This document shows, in pieces, positions 51,074-60,517 of a stretch of 64,000 nt of DNA (positions are counted from its first letter, which is position 1; each line of letters starts with the position of its first letter). The notes under the pieces were generated by a model. It was not told the DNA's origin and ran no database searches. It was given only the letters and a program-made list of their open reading frames with translations. The translations under genes and the position numbers were made by a program. The DNA comes from JALHNI01 sp965229305 (GTDB lineage Bacteria; Acidobacteriota; Terriglobia; Bryobacterales; Bryobacteraceae): positions 248,001 to 312,000 of the forward strand of contig CBDDIZ010000042.1 of the NCBI GenBank assembly GCA_965229305.1, given 5' to 3'.

Positions 51074-52456
51074 ATGGTAAACATGGCAAATCTTTGGCTG
51101 ATGACGCTGCTCTTCTGCGGCGTTCCGTTGATCGCTCAACCGCAACCGGATTTGGAGCCGCGCATCGTGGAATTGGAACGGAAGATGAAGGCGCTCGACC
51201 CCAACTTTCGTTCTGGTCCGGAAATCGCATTAGCCGAGCGGCTGAAGGCACTGGAAACCAAAATGGACGAGTTGCTACAACTCAAGGCTGGAGCCGCACC
51301 TACCGCGACGGCTGCGGCCTCCGTGGTGTCTGCCGCGCCTTCCGCATCCGCCGCATCCTCGAATGCGCTCCAAGCTGTCTCGGTCTCAGGTGACTACCAG
51401 AAATCCACTGACGGTGAGACGCGCTTGCCGGTGGCCGGATACATGGACTTTCATGCGAATAAGGACCGAGGTGATTTTCTTCGCCCGGACTTTCACAGGT
51501 TCGTCCTACTTTTTGGTCACAGCTTCTCCAGCCGGATCAAATTCTGGAGCGAAGTGGAGATTGAGAGATCGTTGGTTGCGGGAGGCGAACCGAGCGGCGA
51601 ACTGGCGGTGGAACAGGCTTACATCGACTTCTTTTGGAAGCCAGCGCTCAGTTTCCGCGCAGGCATGTTGCTAACGCCGGTGGGGATCGTCAATGAGCGT
51701 CACGAGCCGCCTTCGTTTCATGGCGTGGAACGTCCGTTCGTCGAAACACTGATCGTGCCCACGACCTGGCGTGAGTTGGGGGCGGGAATCACGGGTGACC
51801 TTGGGCGCGGGTTTCGCTACCGGGCCTACGTGACGTCCAGTTTGAACGCACGATTCTTCGATGCGGAACGAGGCATTGCCGGCGGAAAGAGCAGTGGATT
51901 CGACTCCTCAATGCGGAACCCCGCGAAAGTGGCTCGGCTCGAGTACGGCGGAGTGCGCCGTTTGTTGCTGGGCTCGAGCTTTTATACGGGCCACGCCGGG
52001 TACGACCTTCCTGGCATTAACCCACGGATCAACATCGTCAATTTTGACGGGCGCTATACGGTAAGCCGCTTTGACCTCCGCGGGCTATACGCCCATACCC
52101 GCGTCACGCGAACGGCGGAGTTGAACGGTTTACTCGGGCGCCGAACGGGTGTAAATCCGAATGTGGGCGCACACATGCTTGGCTGGTATTTCGAGCCCGC
52201 GTATCACGTCTTCCGGAAGCGCTACCGGAACGATTTGGCCTTCTTCACGCGGTACGAAAAGTACAACACGCAACATCGCATGGCGGCCGGTTTTGAGCCT
52301 CTAGGAGAGTTCAATCGTTCTTCCTGGTTCGCCGGGCTGACCTTCAAACCGGTGCCGGATGTGGCTATCAAATTCGACTACTCGTGGAACCGGAATCACA
52401 GTTCCGTGGTTCGGCCGGTGGATGGCATCAATCTTGGATTAGGGTGGTGGTTCTGA
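51074..52456 (+). CDS. Outer-membrane porin-like protein with coiled-coil N-terminus
   Basis: A beta-barrel protein of about 460 aa. Signal peptide about 1-22 (NLWLMTLLFCGVPLIAQ); a coiled-coil region (IVELERKMKALD, AERLKALETKMDEL); an Ala-rich linker; then alternating amphipathic strands ending in a C-terminal aromatic residue (GLGWWF), typical of barrel assembly. It resembles phosphate-selective porin O/P-like proteins. ATG 51083 is an alternative start. It is first in an operon with the cupredoxin gene (the stop and start share one base) and the di-haem gene. Probably it carries a metal complex or small solute. Confidence 0.8.
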   Translation: MVNMANLWLMTLLFCGVPLIAQPQPDLEPRIVELERKMKALDPNFRSGPEIALAERLKALETKMDELLQLKAGAAPTATAAASVVSAAPSASAASSNALQAVSVSGDYQKSTDGETRLPVAGYMDFHANKDRGDFLRPDFHRFVLLFGHSFSSRIKFWSEVEIERSLVAGGEPSGELAVEQAYIDFFWKPALSFRAGMLLTPVGIVNERHEPPSFHGVERPFVETLIVPTTWRELGAGITGDLGRGFRYRAYVTSSLNARFFDAERGIAGGKSSGFDSSMRNPAKVARLEYGGVRRLLLGSSFYTGHAGYDLPGINPRINIVNFDGRYTVSRFDLRGLYAHTRVTRTAELNGLLGRRTGVNPNVGAHMLGWYFEPAYHVFRKRYRNDLAFFTRYEKYNTQHRMAAGFEPLGEFNRSSWFAGLTFKPVPDVAIKFDYSWNRNHSSVVRPVDGINLGLGWWF

Positions 52457-52803
52457 TGATGACAAGAAGACATCTGTTGGGATGGTTGCCCTTTGCTGCG
52501 GCAGGGCAAAACGCCACCAAGCCCGATCGTACGGTTAACATCTCGGCGGAACGCTTCTCGTTCAATCCGAGCAAGGTGACGGTCAAACAGGGTCAGCTTG
52601 TCGAGTTCATCCTGACTAGCGACGATACGGATCATGGCTTCCGAATCCCTGGCACGGCGATCGATGTAGCGATTCCGCCCTCGGGCGCGGGCGAAGCGCG
52701 CGTCCGTTTTCTGGCGCGCGAAAAGGGCAAATTCGCCTATGAGTGTTCGCGGCCGTGCGGCGCGGGCCACAACATCATGCGTGGCGAGATCGTGGTCAAG
52801 TAA
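52456..52803 (+). CDS. CuA-type cupredoxin, exported
   Basis: A 115-aa protein with an N-terminal leader (RRHLLGWLPFAAAG, a Tat-like RR motif is present) and a cupredoxin fold. The metal ligands form the CuA pattern C97-x3-C101-x3-H105-x2-M108, plus H60 (TDHGFRI). That pattern belongs to cytochrome oxidase subunit II and N2O reductase domains, here in a stand-alone protein. It begins on the last base of the porin stop and is followed by a di-haem cytochrome, so a periplasmic copper electron carrier is likely. Confidence 0.82.
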   Translation: MMTRRHLLGWLPFAAAGQNATKPDRTVNISAERFSFNPSKVTVKQGQLVEFILTSDDTDHGFRIPGTAIDVAIPPSGAGEARVRFLAREKGKFAYECSRPCGAGHNIMRGEIVVK

Positions 52804-52812
52804 GGAACCGTC

Positions 52813-53976
52813 ATGAAATTGGCATGCGCCGCCACGCTTGTACTGTGTACGCTCACGTTTAGCCAATCCTCTGGTCTCCTAGCGCCGGGATCGCCACTGC
52901 GGGGCATCACTCCCCGTGAACTAGAACTGTTCCGTTCTGGCCTGGATGACTTCTCTGAAGTTGAAACGGCGGACGAGGGCTTAGGGCCTGCCTTCAACGG
53001 TACAAGCTGCGCGTCGTGTCACAGCGTACCCGCTGTCGGCGGCATTACCGCTATGACGGAAGTGCACGCCGCCTACGTGGACGAACAAGGCAAGTTCCAC
53101 GCCTTGGGCGGCGGCACGCTTCGTCATCTGTTTTCCATCCCCAATCATCTTTGCCAGGTTCAAGTGCCGGAAAACGCGAATGTGATTGCGCGGCGAATGC
53201 CACTGCCTTTGTTCGGCGATGGATTGATCGAGGCGATAGCGGACGATACCATCGAAGCCGGTGCAGATCCCGACGACCGGAACGGCGACGGTGTTAGCGG
53301 ACGAGTTGGATGGGTGAAGGACCTCGAAGACGGCCGCCGCCGGGCCGGCCGCTTTGGTTGGAAGTCCCAACACGCGACACTTCTCGCATTCAGCGCTGAC
53401 GCCTACCGAAACGAGATGGGCATAACGAACGAGCTTCTGCCCAACGAGTTTGCGCTTGGGATCGACGAGGCCACGATGACAGAATGCAGCCCCAAGCGCG
53501 CGATGGAAGATGTGCGCGATCGGCGGACAGGACTTCGCGGCATCGATCAGTTCACGAACTTCATGCGTTTTTTGGCGCCGATCGACCGCGCGCCGTTGAC
53601 CGCTGAAGCCAGGCAAGGCGAGTCATTGTTCCGGGAGATTGGCTGCGTGGCATGCCATACGCCCGCGCTGGCCACCTCGCCGAACGTGAATCCCGTTTTC
53701 GATCGCAAAACGGTCCCTCTCTATTCCGACCTGCTTCTACATGACGTGGGTACTGGTGACGGGATTGAACAAGCCGCGGCGGAGGCTGGGGAAATCCGTA
53801 CGCCTCCACTATGGGGCCTGCGGCTCCGGCGGCCCTTGCTGCACGATGGATCGTCGCCCACCATCGAAGACGCAATACGCAGGCATGCGGGAGAAGCGGA
53901 AAAGATCATTTCCCGATTCCGCGAGTTGCCGCCCGCCGACCGGGCCGCGCTGTTGTCGTTCCTCAAATCCCTCTAG
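52813..53976 (+). CDS. Di-haem oxidoreductase (DUF1111 family)
   Basis: A 387-aa secreted cytochrome. Signal peptide about 1-17; first haem site C66-x2-C69-H70 in SCASCHS; second site C278-x2-C281-H282 in GCVACHT. The family name is thiol oxidoreductase/di-haem oxidoreductase, and members often neighbour imelysin-type iron uptake genes. Together with the CuA cupredoxin, porin and the DtxR-like regulator, it suggests metal-regulated periplasmic redox. The 3' end overlaps the convergent P-type ATPase by 4 bp. Confidence 0.88.
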   Translation: MKLACAATLVLCTLTFSQSSGLLAPGSPLRGITPRELELFRSGLDDFSEVETADEGLGPAFNGTSCASCHSVPAVGGITAMTEVHAAYVDEQGKFHALGGGTLRHLFSIPNHLCQVQVPENANVIARRMPLPLFGDGLIEAIADDTIEAGADPDDRNGDGVSGRVGWVKDLEDGRRRAGRFGWKSQHATLLAFSADAYRNEMGITNELLPNEFALGIDEATMTECSPKRAMEDVRDRRTGLRGIDQFTNFMRFLAPIDRAPLTAEARQGESLFREIGCVACHTPALATSPNVNPVFDRKTVPLYSDLLLHDVGTGDGIEQAAAEAGEIRTPPLWGLRLRRPLLHDGSSPTIEDAIRRHAGEAEKIISRFRELPPADRAALLSFLKSL

Positions 53977-56150
53977 CGAAGCAGGCGGAGGGCATTGAAG
54001 ATGACCAGCAGTGACACGCCCATATCCGCCGCGATCGCCGCCCAGAGAGACGCGTGGCCCGACATGGTGAGAAAGACGAAGACAGCCTTGACGGCGAGCG
54101 AGAGAACGATGTTTGTCTTTATGACGCCCAGCATCCGGCGCGAATGCTGAATGAGCCACGGCAACTTCGACAGGTCATCGGACATGAGCGCGACGTCAGC
54201 CGCTTCCATGGCGGTGTCGCTTCCCGCCGCGCCCATGGCGATCCCGAGGGAGGCGCGGCTCAGCGCGGGTGCGTCATTGATGCCGTCACCAACCATGGCC
54301 ACCACCCCATAGCGATCGACCAGTTCCGCAATAGCGGTGACCTTGTCGGCGGGAAGCAGATTGCCCTTAACCTCATCGATCCCCGCCTGCTTCCCGATGG
54401 CCTCCGCTGTTCCCTGATTGTCGCCGGAGAGCATGACAATCCTACCGACACCAGCCGCATGCAGCCTCTCGATTGTGCCTCTTGACTCTGGGCGGATGGT
54501 GTCGGCCAGCGCGAAAAAACCACAGACATGAGACTCATTGCCGATCACGACTACCGCGCGGCCATCACGCGAGAGTTGCTCCAATTGCTCGTGAACTTCG
54601 GGTGTTTCCTGATTCCGCTCTTCCAGAAACCGATGAGAACCTAGCCAATACTCCCGGCCATTCCATCGACCGCTGGCGCCCTTGCCTGCAATGATCGAGA
54701 ACTCTTCCGCGGGAAGGGGCCGGATTCCCTTCGCCTGGCAATACTCGACAATGGCGCGCGCCAGCGGATGATCGCTGTGGGACTCCAAAGCCGCCGCGCG
54801 TTCCAGCAGTTCGGTCTCCGTATGGCCACTGAGCGTGACAACACTCACGACTGTGGGCCTACCTTCGGTGAGCGTTCCGGTCTTATCAAGAGCGATGGCG
54901 CGCAGTTTTGCGGGCGTTTCCATATGCGCTCCGCCCTTCACCAGCACGCCATTCTTCGCGGCTGCGGCGAGCGCGGCGACGACGCTGACTGGCGTGGAAA
55001 TGACGAGAGCGCAAGGACAGGCAATCACCAGTAGCACCAATGCCTGATAGAGCCAAGGCAGAAAAGGTTGTCCAAGCCCCATCGTTGGAACGATGAGCAC
55101 TAGAATCGCCACAACCAGAACAGCTGGCGTGTAGTAGCGAGCAAAGCGGTCCACCCACTGTTCTGAGGGCGCGCGGTTTTGCTGAGCCTCTCCCACCAAG
55201 CGAATGATGTGGGCCAACGTGGTGTCTCCACTAGCCTTGGTAGAACGAACGTCAAGCGCCCCGGCGCCGTTTATGGTTCCCGCGAAGACGCCCGAACCAA
55301 CTTCTTTGGTGACCGCTATGCTTTCGCCGGTAATCGGGGCCTGATTCACATCGCTGATTCCGCGAATCACTTCGCCGTCAAGTGCAAAACGTTCGCCGGG
55401 GCGGATCTGAAAGACCGAGCCCACAGGGACGGAATCTGCGGGGACTTCGGTAACTGCGCCACTGGAGTCAAGTAGGCGAACCGTGGACGGGGCTAGATCG
55501 AGAAGCTTCTCAATGGCTTTACGGGCCCGGCTCACACTCCAAGATTCGAGCGTAAGCGAAAGCGCAAAGAGGAATGACACCGTCGCTGCTTCAAACCACT
55601 CACCGATTCCTACCGCGCCGCAAACTGCAATCGTCATGAGCAGATTCATGTCCGGCCGCAGGCGCTTAAGCGAAAACCAAGCCTTCGGCAGCACGAGAAA
55701 GACACCCGCGAGTACGGCGAGGGAGTAGAAAATCCGCACTGGTACCGGGACAACCGATTCCACGCCCAAACCTTCAGACCCGAAGGCCTCCGCAGGCGTC
55801 CGGGCGAACGCCAGATGCAGCAGAAAGCCTGACAGGGTCAGGCCTCCGCTAAGGGCGGTGAGCGCAGTCCGGCCATGTCGCTCCCACCAACTTTGCTTTT
55901 CCAGACGAGCCGCACGATCCATTTGAAGGGGCTGTGCGCTCATTCCAGTGCGCCCCACGGCCTGGAGAATTGGCTCTAGGTCGGTCGCGCCAGCCGTTGG
56001 AAGAATTGTCATCTGTCCCTTGAGTACGTCAAAGGCGAGATTGTTCTCACCACCGACCAGGGGGCCGATCTCCCGTTTCAGGATCGCAACCTCTTCGGCA
56101 CAGTCCATGCCGTTAATCTTCAGCGCGATGGATTTTTCTTTAACGGACAT
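53973..56150 (-). CDS. Heavy-metal P1B-type ATPase (Cd/Zn/Pb exporter)
   Basis: A 725-aa P-type ATPase. The N-terminal HMA-like domain carries GMDCAEE, a degenerate form of GMxCxxC with one Cys. The transmembrane CPC motif (C378-P379-C380) and phosphorylated aspartate D422 in DKTGTLTE are present, followed by the SGDN and GDGINDAPAL hinge motifs. CPC with this context fits Zn/Cd/Pb exporters. The start overlaps the end of czcA by 11 bp. It completes an operon czcC-czcB-czcA-ATPase, giving both periplasmic and cytoplasmic metal export. Confidence 0.93.
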   Translation of the reverse strand: MSVKEKSIALKINGMDCAEEVAILKREIGPLVGGENNLAFDVLKGQMTILPTAGATDLEPILQAVGRTGMSAQPLQMDRAARLEKQSWWERHGRTALTALSGGLTLSGFLLHLAFARTPAEAFGSEGLGVESVVPVPVRIFYSLAVLAGVFLVLPKAWFSLKRLRPDMNLLMTIAVCGAVGIGEWFEAATVSFLFALSLTLESWSVSRARKAIEKLLDLAPSTVRLLDSSGAVTEVPADSVPVGSVFQIRPGERFALDGEVIRGISDVNQAPITGESIAVTKEVGSGVFAGTINGAGALDVRSTKASGDTTLAHIIRLVGEAQQNRAPSEQWVDRFARYYTPAVLVVAILVLIVPTMGLGQPFLPWLYQALVLLVIACPCALVISTPVSVVAALAAAAKNGVLVKGGAHMETPAKLRAIALDKTGTLTEGRPTVVSVVTLSGHTETELLERAAALESHSDHPLARAIVEYCQAKGIRPLPAEEFSIIAGKGASGRWNGREYWLGSHRFLEERNQETPEVHEQLEQLSRDGRAVVVIGNESHVCGFFALADTIRPESRGTIERLHAAGVGRIVMLSGDNQGTAEAIGKQAGIDEVKGNLLPADKVTAIAELVDRYGVVAMVGDGINDAPALSRASLGIAMGAAGSDTAMEAADVALMSDDLSKLPWLIQHSRRMLGVIKTNIVLSLAVKAVFVFLTMSGHASLWAAIAADMGVSLLVIFNALRLLR

Positions 56151-59100
56151 TCGATGCCTCCTCCTCGGAACGTTGGAATCTGTTCTCCCATGCGACTACA
56201 AGAGCCGGCAGAACAAGTAACGTCAACAGTGTCGATGTCACGAGACCGCCAATCACAACTGTGGCGAGAGGGCGTTGAACTTCAGCGCCCGATGTCGTTG
56301 AGATGGCCATCGGCAGAAAGCCAAGGCTAGCGACCGAAGCGGTCATCAGAACTGCACGTAGGCGCGAGATCGCCCCAACGCGGACCGCTTCAATCCAAGT
56401 AAGGCCACCTTGCCGATTGTGGTTGATGAAAGACATCATCACGACACCATTTAGGACAGCGACTCCAGATACAGCGATGAATCCTACCCCGGCGCTCATC
56501 GAGAACGGCATACCGCGCAAGAGCAACGCAAAGACACCACCAGTCACCGCAAAGGGAATCCCCGTGAAAACTAGCGCAGCTTGTCCCACGGAATGAAACG
56601 TGACGAATAGCAGCAAAAAGATCAGGAGGAACGTGACCGGAACGACGATCATAAGTCGCGCCCGCCCCGAATCCAAGTGCTCCCATAGCCCGCCCCAGAG
56701 CATTAGGTAGCCAGGCTTCAGTTTAACTGCCTGCTCCACCCGCTTCTGGGCATCGGCAACAAAACTTCCGATGTCCCTGCCCCGGACGTTGACTTCGATC
56801 GAGATGCGCCGTTCGCCGTTCTCGCGGCTAACTTCGAGTGGCCCCTCTTCACTCCGGAACTCGGCAAGCTGGCTGAGTGGAATCTTCTGCCCCGATGGCG
56901 AACTCACCAGCAGATTTGCAAAGTCCTTCGGACTTGTTCTCACTTCCCGCGCGAGCCTTACGACCAAGTCAAAGCGCTTGAAGCCTTCCAGTACTGTGGA
57001 TGCTTCAGTGCCGGCAATCGCCGTCTGGATCAATTGCTGCACTTCGGCCACATTGATGCCGTAGCGCGCAATCGCTTCCCGATTGATCTTGATGCTCAAG
57101 ACCGGCTGGCCTGTCACCTGTTGGATCTTCAGATCGGCAGCACCACGCACAGACGAGAGAGCCTTTCCAACCTCCTCGGCGCGCTGGCGAAGTTCTTCCA
57201 GATCCTCGCCGAAGATTTTGATCACCACGTCGGATCGTGAACCAACGCCTTCGATCAACTCCATCATGCGGAATTCGATAGGCTGCGAAAAGGTGTAGTT
57301 CATCGTGGGCAACTGCCGCAGCTTCTCCTCAATCTTTTCAACCAGTTCTTCCCGTGTCTTGGCTGTGGTCCATTGGTCCTGTGGTTTGAGCAGAACATAG
57401 GTATCTCCAGCATTCACTCCCATCGGGTCAGTGGCTATCTCCGGACGCCCGATTCGAGTGACTACCGTGGTCACCTCGGGGAATTCGCGGAGCGCACGCT
57501 CTAACGAGTTCGTCATCTTTACTGCCTCCGGCAAAGAAACGCCTGGCAGGCGGACCGCGTTAATCGCGAGCGCCCCTTCTTCAAGCTTTGGAAGAAACTC
57601 TGAGCCCAAAGAAGTCGCCAAGAACCCGGAAAGCACGACGAGCAGAAGGGACACTGCGATAGTCACCCAGCGGTAATGCAGTGTGAAGTTCAGAACCGGT
57701 TGGTAGGCGCGCTGAACCATGCGGATAACCGGGTTCTCATCCGCGTGCTCGTCGTGGTGCGCTGCTTCTGCGTTCTTCTGAGTCGGCTCTTTTAAGAAAA
57801 TCGCGCAAAGAGCAGGAATCAGCGTGAGACTGAGGACGAGCGCCCCCGCCAGTGCCAGGATTACCGTGAATCCCATCGGCCGGAACATCTTTCCCTCAAT
57901 ACCTACGAGGGACACAATCGGCAGGTAGGCCGCAATGATGAGGATCTCGCCGAACTGACCAGCCTTACGGACTTCGACACTGGCCGATAGGATCGTGCTG
58001 CGCCGTTCTTCCGGTGTCAACTGTCTACCTAACTCCCGGCCTCGCATCGACAAACGCCGGACGCAGTTCTCCACGATGATCACCGCCGCATCGACAATCA
58101 GGCCGAAGTCGATTGCGCCCAAGCTCATGAGATTCGCAGAGATCTGGAAGTACCGCATGCCCGCAATGGCCACTAGCATGGACAGCGGGATGGCGGCAGA
58201 AACGATTAGTCCCGCACGGACCTGGAGCAGGAACAAAAAGAGTACAGCGACAACGATTAGTCCACCCTCGGCTAGGTTCTTCACCGCCGTATTCACCGTC
58301 TGATCGACAAGGTGACGGCGGTCGTAGAAAGGATCAAGCCGGACACCAGGCGGAAGCGCCTTGCTCAGTTGCTCCAATCGTTCGACGACACGAGTTGCAA
58401 CTTGACGGCTATTCTCCCCTTTCAACATCATCGCCACGCCAAGAACGGTCTCGCCCGTCCCGTCCTTGGTTGCCGCGCCTTGTCGGATCTGGGCACCGCG
58501 GTTCACACGTCCGACCGAACGAATGTAGATCGGCGTGCCGGCCTCGGCCGCCACCACAATGTTTTCGATGTCGACGACGTTCTCGATCAAGCCCACGCCG
58601 CGGATCAACTGCTGCTCGCCGGCTTTCTCGAAATACCCGCCACCGACGTTCAGGTTGTTACGGCTGAGAGCATCGATCACTTGTTGAAGGGTGAGCTTGT
58701 AGCTCACCAGCTTGGCGGGGTCCACGAGCACTTCGTACTGTTGCTGCTCGCCTCCGAAGCTATTTACCTCAACAACACCGGGGATGGTTCTCAACTGCGG
58801 CTTGACGAACCAATCCAGCAGCGTGCGGAGTTCCATCAGGCTGTACGCCCGTTTCGCTTTCGGATCCACAGTGAGGACGAATTGTACGATTTCGCCTAGC
58901 CCCGTACTGACGGGAGCCATTTCGGGAACCACGCCAGCCGGAAGTTGTTGCCTGGCCTCAGCGAGACGCTCCATAACCAGTTGGCGCGCCCAATAGATAT
59001 CGACGTCATCGTCGAAAACGACGGTGACTTGCGACAGCCCAAATTGAGAGATCGAACGCACCTCCTGCTTCTTGGGCAGGTTGCTCATCGCCACTTCAAC

Positions 59101-59304
59101 CGGGAAAGTGACGTATTGTTCCATTTCGAGGGGCGTGAACGATGGGGCTTTGGAGTTGATCTGCACCTGATTCGTCGTGACGTCCGGCACTGCATCAATT
59201 GGCAAGTCCAACGCAGCGTAAATGCCCCCAGCGGCAAGGAACACAGCAAAAGCGAGGAGAATGAATCGATATTGAATGCTCCAGGCGAGCACGCGATCAA
59301 TCAT
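56140..59304 (-). CDS. czcA: CzcA/CusA-type heavy-metal RND pump
   Basis: A 1054-aa heavy-metal efflux RND subunit. The N-terminus VLAWSIQYRFILLAFAVFL is the first helix, and the proton relay in helix 4 contains SLGAIDFGLIVDAAVIIVEN with the two acidic residues of HME-RND pumps (D, D/E). The periplasmic domain follows. The C-terminus is typical (LLTLLVLPALVVAWENRF). It overlaps both neighbours in the operon. Metal specificity (Co, Zn, Cd, Ni or Cu) is not settled; the usual CzcA ratio of acidic residues at the DFG site supports divalent metals. Confidence 0.9.
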   Translation of the reverse strand: MIDRVLAWSIQYRFILLAFAVFLAAGGIYAALDLPIDAVPDVTTNQVQINSKAPSFTPLEMEQYVTFPVEVAMSNLPKKQEVRSISQFGLSQVTVVFDDDVDIYWARQLVMERLAEARQQLPAGVVPEMAPVSTGLGEIVQFVLTVDPKAKRAYSLMELRTLLDWFVKPQLRTIPGVVEVNSFGGEQQQYEVLVDPAKLVSYKLTLQQVIDALSRNNLNVGGGYFEKAGEQQLIRGVGLIENVVDIENIVVAAEAGTPIYIRSVGRVNRGAQIRQGAATKDGTGETVLGVAMMLKGENSRQVATRVVERLEQLSKALPPGVRLDPFYDRRHLVDQTVNTAVKNLAEGGLIVVAVLFLFLLQVRAGLIVSAAIPLSMLVAIAGMRYFQISANLMSLGAIDFGLIVDAAVIIVENCVRRLSMRGRELGRQLTPEERRSTILSASVEVRKAGQFGEILIIAAYLPIVSLVGIEGKMFRPMGFTVILALAGALVLSLTLIPALCAIFLKEPTQKNAEAAHHDEHADENPVIRMVQRAYQPVLNFTLHYRWVTIAVSLLLVVLSGFLATSLGSEFLPKLEEGALAINAVRLPGVSLPEAVKMTNSLERALREFPEVTTVVTRIGRPEIATDPMGVNAGDTYVLLKPQDQWTTAKTREELVEKIEEKLRQLPTMNYTFSQPIEFRMMELIEGVGSRSDVVIKIFGEDLEELRQRAEEVGKALSSVRGAADLKIQQVTGQPVLSIKINREAIARYGINVAEVQQLIQTAIAGTEASTVLEGFKRFDLVVRLAREVRTSPKDFANLLVSSPSGQKIPLSQLAEFRSEEGPLEVSRENGERRISIEVNVRGRDIGSFVADAQKRVEQAVKLKPGYLMLWGGLWEHLDSGRARLMIVVPVTFLLIFLLLFVTFHSVGQAALVFTGIPFAVTGGVFALLLRGMPFSMSAGVGFIAVSGVAVLNGVVMMSFINHNRQGGLTWIEAVRVGAISRLRAVLMTASVASLGFLPMAISTTSGAEVQRPLATVVIGGLVTSTLLTLLVLPALVVAWENRFQRSEEEASNVR

Positions 59305-60517
59305 GTTCGTGCTCTCCCTGCATTTCTTTGCTGAGGAACACGGACTTTAGTTGATAGGCGCCCTTCACCACCACCGACTCCCCTTCCTTGAGACCTGAAA
59401 CAACCTCGCGAGTTAGGCCATCTCCCGCCGTGCGAACCTCACGAGCCGCAAAGTGTAGGGAGTCCTGTTTGATAAAGACCACTTGCCGCTTGTTGACGGT
59501 CTGAACGGATTCTGTAGGAATTGTCAGTGCCGAATGTGTCCCGGTTGTCGGAAGCTCGATCGTCGCGAACATCTCCAGTCGCAACCTTCCCGCTGGGTTG
59601 GGTAGCTCCACTCGCACTCCCGCAGTTCTTGTCTGCGGATCGAGAATATCTTTGATCGCTACAATGCGTCCTTGAAAGGAATCGTTGGGATACGCTTCGA
59701 ATCTAACTTGTGTGGACTGCCCCACCTTAATTCGTCCGAGGTCCTTCTCGAAAACCTGCGCTTCAACGTAAACCCGCGACAGATCTGCGACGGACATCAA
59801 AACGCTGGTCGGATCCACCACTGCGCCAGGTCCTGCATCAACGCGGATCACGACGCCATCGAAAGGAGATCGTATAGCGGTAATCGAGTTCGACGATCCA
59901 GCGTCGACCGTTGCGCCAAAGCGAGCGAGGCGGGCATTGATGCCTGCAATGGTGGCCTCTTGAGCGCGAATAGCCTGTGACAAAGCATCCGCCTCGGCCT
60001 CGGCCGCCTCAGCTTCTTTTGTAGGAACGGCTCCAATGTTTACCAGACTTCTGCTGCGTTCTGCTTGCCGCTTGGCTTGGGCCTGTTGGACCCTTGAGCG
60101 CGCAAGCTCTGCACGCGCCGCTGCTATCTGAGCGGTCAATTCACCTGCCTCGATGTTGTCGAATGACGCCAAAACCTGGCCAGCCGAGATCCGGTCACCC
60201 GCTTTGACCGCGATCTGTGTGATGCGTCCTCGCGCCAAAGGATGGATCTGAGTCAAATGACTGTCCATTGGCTGAACGGTGCCAGTCAGAACTACCCGCT
60301 CGTCAATAGACCCAACTGTGAGCGGTGCAACCTCAATTCCAGCCCTGCGCTGACCTTCCAAACTAAGCTCAACCACATTCGCTTCCTCGATGTACTTGTC
60401 AGGATGCGCCCCTGCCCCCTCCTTCGGGACTTCGGTCTCGGCCTTGGGTTCTGCCTCACGCTTGCCACAGGATAAAAACACCACAGACACGATGGCGACA
60501 TAGATCAGTCGTTTCAT
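59297..60517 (-). CDS. czcB: CzcB-type periplasmic adaptor, lipoprotein
   Basis: A 406-aa membrane fusion protein. The leader ends in the lipobox FLSCGK (Cys about residue 17), followed by an acidic low-complexity linker (EAEPKAETEVPKEG). The barrel-sandwich, hairpin and barrel domains follow: GTVQPMDSHLTQIHPLARG, RQAERSRSLVNIGAVPTK and the VDPTSVLMSVADLSRVYVE strand. A short His-rich tail (GEHEHD) may bind metal. Its start overlaps the czcC end, and its end overlaps the czcA start. Confidence 0.9.
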   Translation of the reverse strand: MKRLIYVAIVSVVFLSCGKREAEPKAETEVPKEGAGAHPDKYIEEANVVELSLEGQRRAGIEVAPLTVGSIDERVVLTGTVQPMDSHLTQIHPLARGRITQIAVKAGDRISAGQVLASFDNIEAGELTAQIAAARAELARSRVQQAQAKRQAERSRSLVNIGAVPTKEAEAAEAEADALSQAIRAQEATIAGINARLARFGATVDAGSSNSITAIRSPFDGVVIRVDAGPGAVVDPTSVLMSVADLSRVYVEAQVFEKDLGRIKVGQSTQVRFEAYPNDSFQGRIVAIKDILDPQTRTAGVRVELPNPAGRLRLEMFATIELPTTGTHSALTIPTESVQTVNKRQVVFIKQDSLHFAAREVRTAGDGLTREVVSGLKEGESVVVKGAYQLKSVFLSKEMQGEHEHD

